Shown piece after piece: positions 1-10,103 of a stretch of 64,000 bases of DNA; within the stretch, counting starts at the first letter, position 1; each line of letters starts with the position of its first letter. Origin of the DNA: Protonemura montana (lineage: Eukaryota; Arthropoda; Insecta; Plecoptera; Nemouridae); assembly GCA_947568835.1 (NCBI GenBank), contig OX387609.1, positions 14,377,708 to 14,441,707 on the forward strand, written 5' to 3'. The notes under the pieces are model-generated. The model was not told the DNA's origin and ran no database searches. It worked only from the letters and a program-made list of their open reading frames with translations. Both the position numbers and the translations under genes were made by a program.

Positions 1-117
1 AGAGAGGTTGGATGGATGAAAGTTAAGCAACACTGCGCTGGGCCAGGTATTTGATGGGTGACCATTAAACACATGACAAGTTCTGTTCGGGATTGAGGTT
101 GGATGGATGAAAGTTAA
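1..117 (+). repeat. 5S rRNA-derived SINE head, fragment
   Basis: The stretch contains AGTTAAGCAACACTGCGCTG followed by a GGATGGGTGACC-like block, which is the internal promoter region (box A, intermediate element, box C) of animal 5S rRNA. A second, truncated head begins near position 95. The same head recurs at 1.15-1.79, 8.7, 13.8-14.5 and 38.5-39.1 kb. It is not a 5S gene: the 5' and 3' ends that form helix I are missing. Confidence 0.7.
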
Positions 118-1148
118 ATTCTGTTTGAAACTGATTTCTTGAGGATGTTTGTAAGACTGGACCAGCAACCAGTAAATCCAATTATTAGCTCAGATGAACT
201 CAGCCTTTTTCTGGAAGAAATGAAAGATGTTTTCAATCAACTTCTTTCGTAGAACACAGACTATTCAGCAACCACCCGAGAAAAACCGCCAACAAATTTA
301 GCAAAATTATAATATGTTTGTGCACGCTGTTAATTTTTATAGCATTATCCTTTACTTTCTTGAAAACCATAAAATGCATTTTAAAGTTAGCTCCTTTGTT
401 GTTGTAGGTCACTGCATTGTGGAAACTTTGTGAATTTTAAGATGGGCAACGTTAAGGTGGATAAAAGACGCTTGCTGTCAAAAGATTGCTGTCAAATATT
501 CCTAAAAAAAAATCTTTGAGAGCAAAACTTATTAACCGACTGATCAACAATCCCTTAAGAATATAATCGCCAATTTCAAGCAACTTTGCAATGTTTAACT
601 ATATCTCAGCCGCGTCTGGCCCTATCGCTCAATGGCCCTATGGTCATATGGTCCTATGGCTAGACCTACCATACCCATCTTCCACACCACAGAACGCATA
701 AAACAGTGCACCGTAAAACAAACCCCCTTCCCGCTCAAATTCGCATCTGTTCTTAGACCCCCCCCCCCCCCCCCCTCCAAATCAACCCCTAATGCCCGCG
801 TATCGGTTGTAGGTGTTGTGTTTGCACAGAGGGTGAAGAACTCCCCCCCCCCTTCCCCCTCCCCCGTCGGAGCAACTCAGCGAGAGTAATCTAAGTTTAA
901 TCCTTGTCTAGTGTTATTCATAAATAAACTCTGGCTGAAGCTTTCTTTGTTGTGTCCACGATGAATGGGCTGATGTGTGTGAAGAATTGGGTGCTTGTGA
1001 CTTTACTTTGTTTCTCCTTGAGAGGGAGTGGCATGGGCCACACGAGCTAAAGTCTGTTAGGTATTGAGAAGCGCATTGTTTTGATAATAAACTCATCGAT
1101 GTAGTGCGATTCTGTAACTTATTTTAAGTAAAAAGAGATGAAAAATGT
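118..1148. other. Intergenic, no gene seen
   Basis: I see no coding signal, RNA gene or element with ends. Two long C tracts (about 757-775 and 842-865) lie in a C-rich block; the short frames crossing them are low-complexity proline runs. Confidence 0.5.
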
Positions 1149-1149
1149 A

Positions 1150-1790
1150 TGAATGCCCATCCAAAACAATCCGCATTGTTGCTTAACTTCGGTGATCTCA
1201 CGAGGACCGGTGTTTCTAACATGGCAAACCGTTTGGTGGTCACCCATCCAATACCTGACCCAGCGCAGTGTTGCTTAACTTCGGTGATCTCACGAGGACC
1301 GGTGTTTCCAACACGCCAAACCGTTCTGTGGTCACCCATCCAATACCTGACCCAGCGCAGTGTTGCTTAACTTCGGTGATCTCACAAGGACCGGTGTTTC
1401 CAACACGCCAAACGGTTCGGTGGTCACCCATCCAATACCTGACCCAGCGCAGTGTTGCTTAACTTCGGTGATCTCACAAGGACCGGTGTTTCCAACACGC
1501 CAAACGGTTCGGTGGTCACCCATCCAATACCTGACCCAGCGCAGTGTTGCTTAACTTCGGTGATCTCACGAGGACCGGTGTTTCCAACACGCCAAACCGT
1601 TCGGTGGTCACCCATCCAATACCCGACCCAGCGCAGTGTTGCTTAACTTCGGTGATCTGACGAGGACCGGTGTTTCCAACACGCCAAACAGTTCGGTGGT
1701 CACCCATCCAATACCCGACCCAGCGCAGTGTTGCTTAACTTCGGTGATCTTACAAGGACCGGTGTTTCCAACACACCAAACCGTTCACTT
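1150..1790 (-). repeat. Tandem array of seven 92-bp 5S-rRNA-like units
   Basis: Read on the minus strand, each unit runs AACACCGG, GATCACCGAAGTTAAGCAAC, then GGTATTGGATGGGTGACC. This matches the central part of arthropod 5S rRNA, including all three internal promoter blocks. Spacing of the repeated landmarks is exactly 92 bp (for example 1240, 1332, 1424, 1516). Units differ at a few positions (CACGAG/CACAAG; TCTG/TCGG). The ends of mature 5S rRNA are absent and units abut without spacers, so this is an expanded SINE head or pseudogene array rather than a 5S gene cluster. The apparent frames on both strands are by-products of the repeat. Confidence 0.85.
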
Positions 1791-2640
1791 ATTTTGCAAC
1801 GACTTAAAAAATATCAATTTACAGTGAAAAACCAAAAATAAGACGAGATGTCACCGAAAGTTTTTTTTATAACTGGAATTTATATTCTTAGATCAAAACA
1901 CAATCAAAATCGATAGTTTTGGTCCAATTTGTGGCTAGTTTTGTAAAAATACAATAAAATCTTGCTGGAACAGCCAATGTTCAGTTGACCAATCCAAATA
2001 TCATTTCATGTAACTCAAACTGGTTGCTGGACAGGACCACATTTTTTAAAGAGAATGTGATTTTTATATAAACTCTGTATAAACAACCAACTAGTTCCAT
2101 ATCCCAACCAAATCCAGAAAGACCTTTAACTTTCCTCTTTCCCTATTAGAATTTATACAAAAATAATTTATTTTCTTCTCTCCAGCTCCTGCAGTCGTCT
2201 CTCCACATTTACCACACCATATCTCAACCCAGTTTTCTCGGCTTCTGTTTTTTCCAACGTCTTCGAGTTACAATTCTGCACTGCGATAAGAAATCGTTAT
2301 TCATCGTCGTACCAACTTTTCAGCAAACGCGTCCATGTGATCGCCTGATCAGAACCAGTATGCATTAATTTAGACCGTTCAGATTTTAAGTGGGGTGAGG
2401 TTGGTAGTGGTGCTCTGTTATTTCTTGTTTCATGCATATTAATTCTGTTTCCGGTCGGTCTCATTCATCATAATACACTTCGGAATACTGACAAAAACCA
2501 CTTCCGGAGAAAACATGGTGTACAGGCTGTTTGGAAAGCTTGTACCAAACACTCGACCATTCAAATGGGTTGTCTGTTTTAAATTAGATTTTACTTATTT
2601 TGCTTGCAACGTTAAGTGATGGAATTCTGTGACAGGGTGG
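1791..2640. other. AT-rich intergenic, nothing recognised
   Basis: No coding signal or repeat boundary is recognised here. Confidence 0.5.
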
Positions 2641-2645
2641 TTAAC

Positions 2646-2785
2646 TACCAGCAATTAGTGACATTATTCAGTGACAGGGTGATGCAATTAGTGACATTAT
2701 TCAGTGACAGGGTGATGCAATTAGTGACATTATTCAGTGACAAGGTGATGCAATTAGTGACATTATTCAGTGACAGGGTGATTTT
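2646..2785 (+). repeat. 33-bp minisatellite, about four units
   Basis: The unit is CAATTAGTGACATTATTCAG followed by TGACAGGGTGATG, repeated head to tail with near identity. One unit carries CAAGG for CAGGG. The short frames on both strands are repeat artefacts. Confidence 0.85.
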
Positions 2786-5759
2786 GCTTCTGTTCAAGAA
2801 AATAATAGCTGTCATAGTGTTTTGATCACAACTGTGAGTTACTTTGGCAATACGAGTAGCAATTTTTGCACAAATTTCCCAATTAACAAATTCAAGAAAA
2901 GCTTCTATCGAAAGGTTAACGTTGTGCAAGAAAAGCAATCTTTCGGATTCATTATTTTACAGAAAATTTGTGCTAGAATGCCCCAAAACTTTCCCAAAAG
3001 ATAACTTGTGATAATCACAATTATCAATCGTTGATATAAACTGGATGCCTAGAGTGTTGTTCCTGCCAGTAAATCGACACTAACTCCGATTTAGGCGAAC
3101 CTAGCGTCAGAAGAGACAAGCTCCACGCACCACTAGGAAAATCCCATCTGAATTTCCCACATTTTCACTAGAATTCTCGTCGATTTCTGCGTCACTATCG
3201 AAAATCTACGGGTCTTGGACACACCCTTCTCTAATCCCACTTTCTTGTCCCTTGGAATCCCGTTTTTCTTTTATATACTTGCAAGTTTCATGCACCATCT
3301 TATGTTTAAGACGCCTGAATGTTAGTTTGCACATCTCCCAGCCTCAGAGGCGACAGCGAATGTCCCAAACAAGTATCTCGGCTAGCCTTTAAACGCAATG
3401 AGAGAGAAAACCAAGCAAATTCAGGCTTCTAACCCCCACCAAAGGCGACATTTTGGTTAATGCAAATCACCCCAATATGAGGCCAGTGTTTTCCAATAAA
3501 GGGAGGCTTTATTTCTGAAACAGTCTATAAAAGGGGGATAACTTATCGGGAGCATGGCGGTGTCGTCCCTGGGCAAAGAGTTGGAATGAAAGGAGGTTTA
3601 ACCATGTCTTAAGATGGACATAAGTTCAACCTTATGGCCGCTAGAGACTAAAGCAACCAAACGGCATGAATTGTTACATATAATCTAGGATAGACTGGAC
3701 ACTATCATTTGTTAAAATAGCAATTATCAGTGAATTTTGACATTAAGGGTCAATTTTAAAATGTGCGGTTTGAAATAAAACTGCCAGCTGAAGGATCTCC
3801 ATATGATAAAATATTGTTGAACATTGTTAAATTTCCACCTATAATGGTTTCAACGCTTTGCATCTTATTTTATATTTGAAATAGTAGTTTTTTGCAAATA
3901 TATTTTATTGAACTTAATTTTTTAACGAAAATGAACGTAAACCTGTGGTTTTTACCAACTAGGCGATTGATGATCGGGTAAATTTATGATTACTATCATA
4001 AACCAGTGTACGCATCGGTTTTAGTGATCGGTTAAGAATCTAACAGACCGTTAATTTGTTATTTAATTAGCAACAGCCAATCAGAAGATGTTCTTTGTCT
4101 GTTAGCAGTACACGTTAATTACTCAAAGGACTATTGAAAACCGGCACAATTCGGTAGTATTACAGAAATTATTTTGAGCTTTTTTCTTTAATCAAGGAAC
4201 GCTGGGCTCAGCCAATGTTTAAGTCAGAACTCTGCTATCACCAATAACATTAATCCTCCATTTTCCTTCTTTCTTGAAAAATGCTCCCTCCCCTCCCTCC
4301 CCCCTCCCCCCCCTACCATCTTCTTTCATCTGATTTATCCCCTCTTTTTTATAAAACAGCAACATCGCTATACAATGGTTCAACATTACACATAACTACC
4401 CGTCTCGCTCTAACCAACAGCAACCCCGTATGATACCCTCTCACTCACACTAATGGCCGACATTAGCACGGAGAGTCGAGGAGATAATTATCTTGCCTTG
4501 GATTTACACTAATTGCACTAGCAATTAAACCGAGATAGAGTCGTTAATTAATTGTGTTAATGAACTAGCGCAGTGATACAGCGCTCCAAGCGCTTGTTCA
4601 AAGCGACTCCCGGCGGGCGAATTAAGTTCAAGACGGGAATTCGCGTTCTTATTTCGTGTCGTCTCCAATTCAAAATGTTGCCATAAAATCGCTGGTAGGT
4701 AATCTCTTGGAAGTCTACGATCCAAGCAAAGTCCAAGCTATTAGACTCTCTTTATTTCTACTTTTCCATCTTTAATATGCTGTCTTTAATATTATCTTCA
4801 GTGTGAAATTTGTTTTATATAATCACGGCTATCTTAAATAATGCAGTTTAAACTTTAAACTGCAATTGTTAAAGCTGCCCCTGAACGCAGCCCGCAAAGC
4901 AAACGCGGCTCCTCCACCAAATAAAAATCCATATAAGCTAAATAATCACATGCTTTTCTAACTTTCAGTTAGTTTGCTTGATAATCATATAAGATCTTAA
5001 ATGATCTTAAGATCTAAACATGTCATAATGCATGAGTTTGAAAAGTTCTCTGGTTTCACATCTCAAACTAATTAATATTTATTGAAAGAAACTATTTTGC
5101 ACCACTCAGAAAATTCCCCACCAAATAACAAATGTACATTTTCTAAGAAAGTAATTTCCCATTCTTGCCAATGTTCTAGTTTTCTACCTTCTTATGCCTT
5201 CTTATCCCATCTTACCCTCCCCTCACCTATAGCTAGCCAGCGCCCGTGTCCTCTAGTGGTGCAAAAACACTTACCACTCAAGAACTCTGCTATCAACTCG
5301 ACAAGCTTTTACCAGATTGGCCACTCGAAGAGGTCACCGAAGAAACGGCTAAAAGTCGTCCATTAAACATCCAATAAATTCCAGGTTTATTTTCACTTTC
5401 GCTCACCAGTTGTTGGACTCGTTGACACTAGCTTCTAATGGTCACAAAAATCCAGCAATACGATTTACAGCACAATCAACCAGAAAGCTTACAGAAACAA
5501 GGGAAAAGTTTGCAGACCTGCTTGGATTGGAGGGTTAGGATTAAGCTTGCATGTCCAGTGCATTTAAAGCAATTGCAATCACTGTTTTATTTTTTTTTTT
5601 TATTGTTATGAGTGCTTCAATGATTGTTTGCTACGTCAGCTAATAGGTAACCAAGATAATTAAGACAGTTAAGAAAGATTTGATCAGAAAATATCGTCAG
5701 TGCAGGGATATAAAAATGTTGACAAAACTGGCTGGTTGTTATCACGAACATAAGTAATG
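2786..5759. other. Intergenic, nothing recognised
   Basis: About 3 kb of AT-rich sequence with C-rich patches near 4285-4310. Open frames are short and show no family resemblance. Confidence 0.5.
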
Positions 5760-5761
5760 TT

Positions 5762-5818
5762 CGAGCACCTGACCGGCAATTGAGAGGTCCCGGGTTCGTA
5801 TACCGAGTTGGTTGCATA
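5762..5818 (+). repeat. tRNA-derived SINE fragment (3' half of the tRNA-like head)
   Basis: GAGCACCTGAC, GGCAATTGAGAGGTC and a box-B-like CCCGGGTTCGTATACCGAG followed by TTGGTTGCAT look like the 3' half of a tRNA-derived SINE head. Box A is missing because upstream sequence is unrelated. The family differs from the tRNA-like foldback elements elsewhere in the window. Confidence 0.5.
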
Positions 5819-5934
5819 TTTTTCCAGTATAGCTCCCCTTTTTAACAATCCGATGTAGCTGATTAAAAGAGGTATACATGTTTATAACACCAATGAAATG
5901 TTGTATATCCCTATCAATAGCTGCTGTGGATGAA

Positions 5935-6085
5935 ATCTGATTTAAATTGCAAACACTTGCAATGCACGGGGAATTTTATTATTATATACACTACAACCGT
6001 CTCAAAAATTCGAGTCGCCATTCGGGCATCAATTTTAGAGACGGTTATAGGGTTATAATATTCATAATAATAAAATAGCTGCTGT
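5935..6085 (-). repeat. tRNA-like foldback element, copy that has lost the tRNA-like centre
   Basis: The flanks of the tRNA-like foldback family are present: AACCGTCTCAAAAATT on one side and AATTTTAGAGACGGTTATAG on the other, with the AATAATAAAA tail. The centre is reduced to CGAGTCGCCATTCGGGC, so most of the cloverleaf is deleted. The left end has TTGCAAACACTTGCAATG, also seen near 10.0 kb and 56.3 kb. This copy shows the inverted repeat directly. Confidence 0.65.
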
Positions 6086-6119
6086 CTTTTCAAACTAGTT
6101 TGACAGAGAGCAATCATAA

Positions 6120-8710
6120 CCTAAAACCATGGCTTATAGAAAACAATATTTAAACACAATAGAGAGAGCCATCTAGTAGTCACCCAGCAAACTATTTCCC
6201 CTCACCATTCCCTTCTCTGCTAAACGACTCTGAAATAAAAGTAACGACGTCAACGGCAACCCTTGCCCGTCGCGCCAAACCAGGGTGTTTATTAAATCAC
6301 TCCGAGTCATTTGCCACCCTCCGTCTCTGTGTCGACGGCCACCCCGGATGGGCCCGGACATCAGTAATCAAGTTAGTGGCCGTTGGAGACAATGTCTTTG
6401 CGGGGATGTCTGTTACGTTGACGGTCGCTTCGTCACGGTGCTGATGCTGGGGGAAGCGTTGATCGATGATGGTTTTCAAGTTTCACGACGGTACGGGGTG
6501 GTTATGGTTGTTTTGGTGATTCGACTGTGATGGTGGGTCTCGGTGAAAGGGAACGTAATATCAACTTTCTAGATTCAGTTTTGCCTAGAACTTGTGAGGG
6601 ATCGCAATTTCTGCTTGAATTACTATCGTTATTTCGAGCAAAATCTAATAATTCTCTCATTGTTTGTTTACCCCTGTCGGCCAAACGAATACAGCTTTTC
6701 ATGACTTAAACTTAGACTATCTGAGATGTTCAGCAATATCATTGAAACCATTCTTATTTTATAGGTTTTATTACTTTTTTTACAGCCAAAAGTTCAAATG
6801 TTTTCCAACGAAGCTTTCATGTTTAGAAAAAAACTCACGGTTACACTTAAGCTCTGTTTCCCTTCATTCGCTTCTCTCCTGAAAACTAGAATGTACATTT
6901 TCAATCAAATATATATTTATATATACATGTATTTTTTCAGTTATTTTTAGTAAAATTTAAAATTTCATGAAAATATCCATTGTTTCATACATGTTCAACT
7001 GTTCAACGTCTTCACTTTCATTCACCACCACGCTCATTCACGACGCTACTTGAACTTTAATTATTTATTTATTAACATTCCATACACATTATGAGTCCAC
7101 CTACCGATTTTACATTGTAAATACACAAATAAATACACAATATCAATCAAACATTTATATAAGGTTAATAAAATGAGAGACTTTATAACTTGTCATATAA
7201 CATAAAGGTAATCACATCCACAAAGTCCTGGTTAATATCTGGTCGTGCATGACCTCAATTAACCTTATGTGAAAATTATGCCCACGACATACCCCCACCC
7301 CCCCCCCCCCCCCCTCACCACCCCCCTGCTCCTCACCCTCCTCCTGGCTCGGATGATGATAACTCAACCATGGGTGGTAATGACAGAAAGCAAAGCTCAC
7401 CCCACCCTCTCTCAACCCACGCAGTTCTTGCGTCGACGGCGTCCTCCACACAACGACGCCGACGCCGACGTCGACAGAGAAGTCGTTTTATTGTAACCTC
7501 TTGAGATGACAAACGTCGGTGGTGTCAGCTCCACCCCGTCCATAAGAAGTATCGTGAAGATCTTGAGGATCCTGAAGGGGATGAGAGGGATGGGGCATAA
7601 GAAGGGGGGGGGGGGGGGGGGGGGGGGATGGGGCATAAGAAGGGGGGGGGGGGGGTTGTTTATGGGCACCGTTTTTGGGGGAAGAAAAAAAGTTGAGTGT
7701 GGCTTTCGAGTTTTCGTGTCATTTTGTGTAGATTTTCGAGATGGATTTGGTGAGATTTTCGATTTTTTCAACTGTCTGTTTAGCGTGGCAAGTGAATGAC
7801 GCTGGTTTAACGAGTTGTTAGCTAATGGAATTAGGCCCGATTTTTCAGTCGTCTGTAGAGAACTTAACAGTCCGTTAATTTTTTGTTTCCTTGGCAACAA
7901 CCAATCAGAAACAGTCTGTTAATTAGTTAACAGAACGCAAAAAAGCAAGCACTTGGATGGGATATTGAGATACGCACTTCTTTTCTTTGGAAAGGACATT
8001 GTGTTTAGGGGAAAAAATATATATGAATGCATTTGATTTTAAAAATTGAAATATTTATTTTCTTTGGAAATACATTTTTCTGCAGGAATCTCGAGCGGTA
8101 ATTTCTGTGAGGGGAATTATTTCCCACCCCAACTGTAATGAACCTCCACTGCTTCATCGGCAAAAATCATCGTGAAGAGGAAAAAAATTAGAATTTCAAA
8201 CAAAACACTTCACAGCATTGCCAAAGAAAATTTCGTTTGAGAAATTAGTGATCTCGGAAAAATGATGTCTTCTTAACTTTCTCCGCATTTTTCTTTCTCA
8301 TTATTTAGGCAAATTATTTACAAGAACTCTCGATCCAAAGTGACGCACTTCATTTCATATCAACGTCACAAGATTTCACAAATTTAAATTTCTAATCTCA
8401 CTTTCACTCGTTTGCTCGCCCGACTAGGCACGTCCTTCAATTCACTTGCATTTTTCAACAGAATCTGCATAAAAAAATTATTTATTCTTCATTCCTTCGA
8501 GAGCTCTCACTTCTGCTTCTTTGCAATCTTTTGATGTTGCCGCTCTTCCTGGCGATGATAGCCAGAAGCCTTTCGATTACTTAATCCCCCCCCCCCCCCC
8601 CCCCCCACCCCTTATAATAATTAGAGTGGTGCTTGTGTAAATTATCTGAAAATCCGCTCGTAAAATTCAATTTTCTTGACTTTACTGAGCCACAGAGAGT
8701 AAAGTGAAAG
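6120..8710. other. Intergenic with homopolymer C and G tracts
   Basis: No gene is recognised. Long C tracts lie at about 7297-7314 and 8586-8606. G tracts of about 24 and 14 lie at 7604-7627 and 7642-7655, separated by a duplicated ATGGGGCATAAGAAG block. Open frames in 7.2-7.9 kb are proline- or glycine-rich artefacts of these tracts. Confidence 0.5.
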
Positions 8711-8712
8711 TG

Positions 8713-8775
8713 TCCAAGCGGTCACCCATCCAAGCACTGACCACGCCTGATGTTGCTTAACGTCGTTCATATGGA
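8713..8775 (-). repeat. Single diverged 5S-like SINE head
   Basis: The plus strand reads GGTCACCCATCCAAGCACTG, then TGATGTTGCTTAACGTCG. This is the complement of the 5S internal promoter region. It is isolated and more diverged than the array at 1.2-1.8 kb. Confidence 0.65.
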
Positions 8776-8928
8776 CCGTGAAAATCGACATAAGAGCAAA
8801 TCTGTTTGCATGGCTCTATTCTTAAGTGTTGCTGAGTCAATAATAAAATACTTAAAAAATTATTTTGTGGGAAATTTGGAAAAACAAACTTTTTGCTGTC
8901 GCCTTTGCTTTTTCTGAGAAGTAGTTGA

Positions 8929-9397
8929 GTTGAGTGTAGGTTCTAGGTAGAGTTTCAACGTTAATGTTACAGTCTCTGCGTGAAAGATGGCCGCCAAATT
9001 ACTACCTTACCGACAAAAATGCAGAGTACCGGAACATCACGTTAAGTGGAGCCACTGTCGTATGAAATTTAATTTCGATATTTCTCGTAGGTTCACTCGC
9101 TTTTGAGACTTTTCATGCTTAAAAAATCTTCATCAATGTTTACCTCAACGATTGATAAACACGTAACGATATTAAAAAGCGAGTTAACCTACGAGAAATA
9201 TCGAAATTAAATTTCATACGACAGTGGCTCCACTTAAAGTGACGTTCCGGTACTCTGTATTTTTGTCGGTAAGGTAGTCATTTGGCGGCCATCTTTCACA
9301 CAGAGACTGTAACATTGACGTTGTTTCTCTACCTAGAACCTACACTCAACGGTTTAACATTAACGTTCTGTCTCTACCTAGAACCTACACTCAACGG
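8929..9397. mobile_element. Foldback MITE, copy 1
   Basis: Two long inverted arms of about 180-200 bp surround a short centre near 9120-9150. The outer ends read GTTGAGTGTAGGTTCTAGGT on the left and ACCTAGAACCTACACTCAAC on the right. Inner arm landmarks such as GGTACTCTG/CAGAGTACC and TTTCGATATTTCTCGTAGGT occur in both orientations. No coding capacity. The right end is partly duplicated: one terminus is at about 9352 and a second 45-bp terminal repeat follows to 9397. A second copy is at 22401-22813. Confidence 0.88.
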
Positions 9398-9674
9398 TAG
9401 TACAGTTGAGTGATTTGCTTTTTTTAATAACATCTTTGATACTAATCTTGGGGTAATAACAAGTTTTCAGACATCTTACTTATCTAATTACAAGTAAAAT
9501 TATGTTGTAATTGTTTAAAAATGGGTTTAAAGCTCCGCCTTTGTTTCAACGTCGAAATCTTATCAGTCAGTACAATTTTAATAGCGATCATTTGTTCTGA
9601 TATTCCCTGAAGCACAAAGATTCCAGAAATATTGGTCTTATCTCAACCAGACAAATATTGTCAATGTCATAACA

Positions 9675-9800
9675 AAAACTATTTACAATGGGTTTTGAAT
9701 GCTAAGTAAAGGACAACTGAATTTAAGGAAAGGAAATTTAGTTTTCCTTTACTTAACAATCAAACCCCATTTCAAATAGTTTTTGTTAAAACTACTGCGA
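9675..9800. mobile_element. Small foldback element, family with the GGGTTTTGAATGCTAAG end
   Basis: The left arm reads ATGGGTTTTGAATGCTAAGT and the right arm ends ACTTAACAATCAAACCCCAT with a short centre (GGAAAGGAAATTT). The tail AGTTTTTGTTAAAACTACTG is shared with the copies at 24.4, 37.1 and 48.0 kb. No coding capacity. Confidence 0.7.
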
Positions 9801-9984
9801 AGGATAAAATTATAAGTAAGAATTAACAAATGTACTTGCCATGCATTATATGTACTTTATTCTATAGCAACTCACCAAGAACATCTTTTGAAATTCCAGA
9901 AAAACCACTCATCTTTGTTTTTTGCTCAAATTATTCCCAATACTTGCAAGAAAAGAAAATCAAAATAACCCAAGATGTCGTTAA

Positions 9985-10103
9985 ATTGGATTTAAATTGC
10001 AAATGCTTGCAATGCTCAAAGTATTTTATTATTAGGAACACTAATAAACTCTCTAAAATTATTGCCCAAACAAGGACTCGAACCCCGATCTCCACCTGGC
10101 ATG
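9985..10103 (-). repeat. tRNA-like foldback element, 3' half
   Basis: The minus strand reads a box-B-like GGGGTTCGAGTCC, then the usual 3' flank and AATAATAAAA tail, ending in TTGCAAGCATTTGCAATTTA. The 5' half of the tRNA-like sequence is missing. It lies head-on next to the plus-strand copy at 10104-12670. Confidence 0.7.

Noticed and set aside
1124..1827. Series of overlapping 63-73 codon frames on both strands
   Set aside because: They are translations of the 92-bp 5S-like repeat and shift by exactly one unit length. No coding signal.
7212..7900. Proline/glycine-rich frames around 7.2-7.9 kb
   Set aside because: Translations of poly-C and poly-G tracts.
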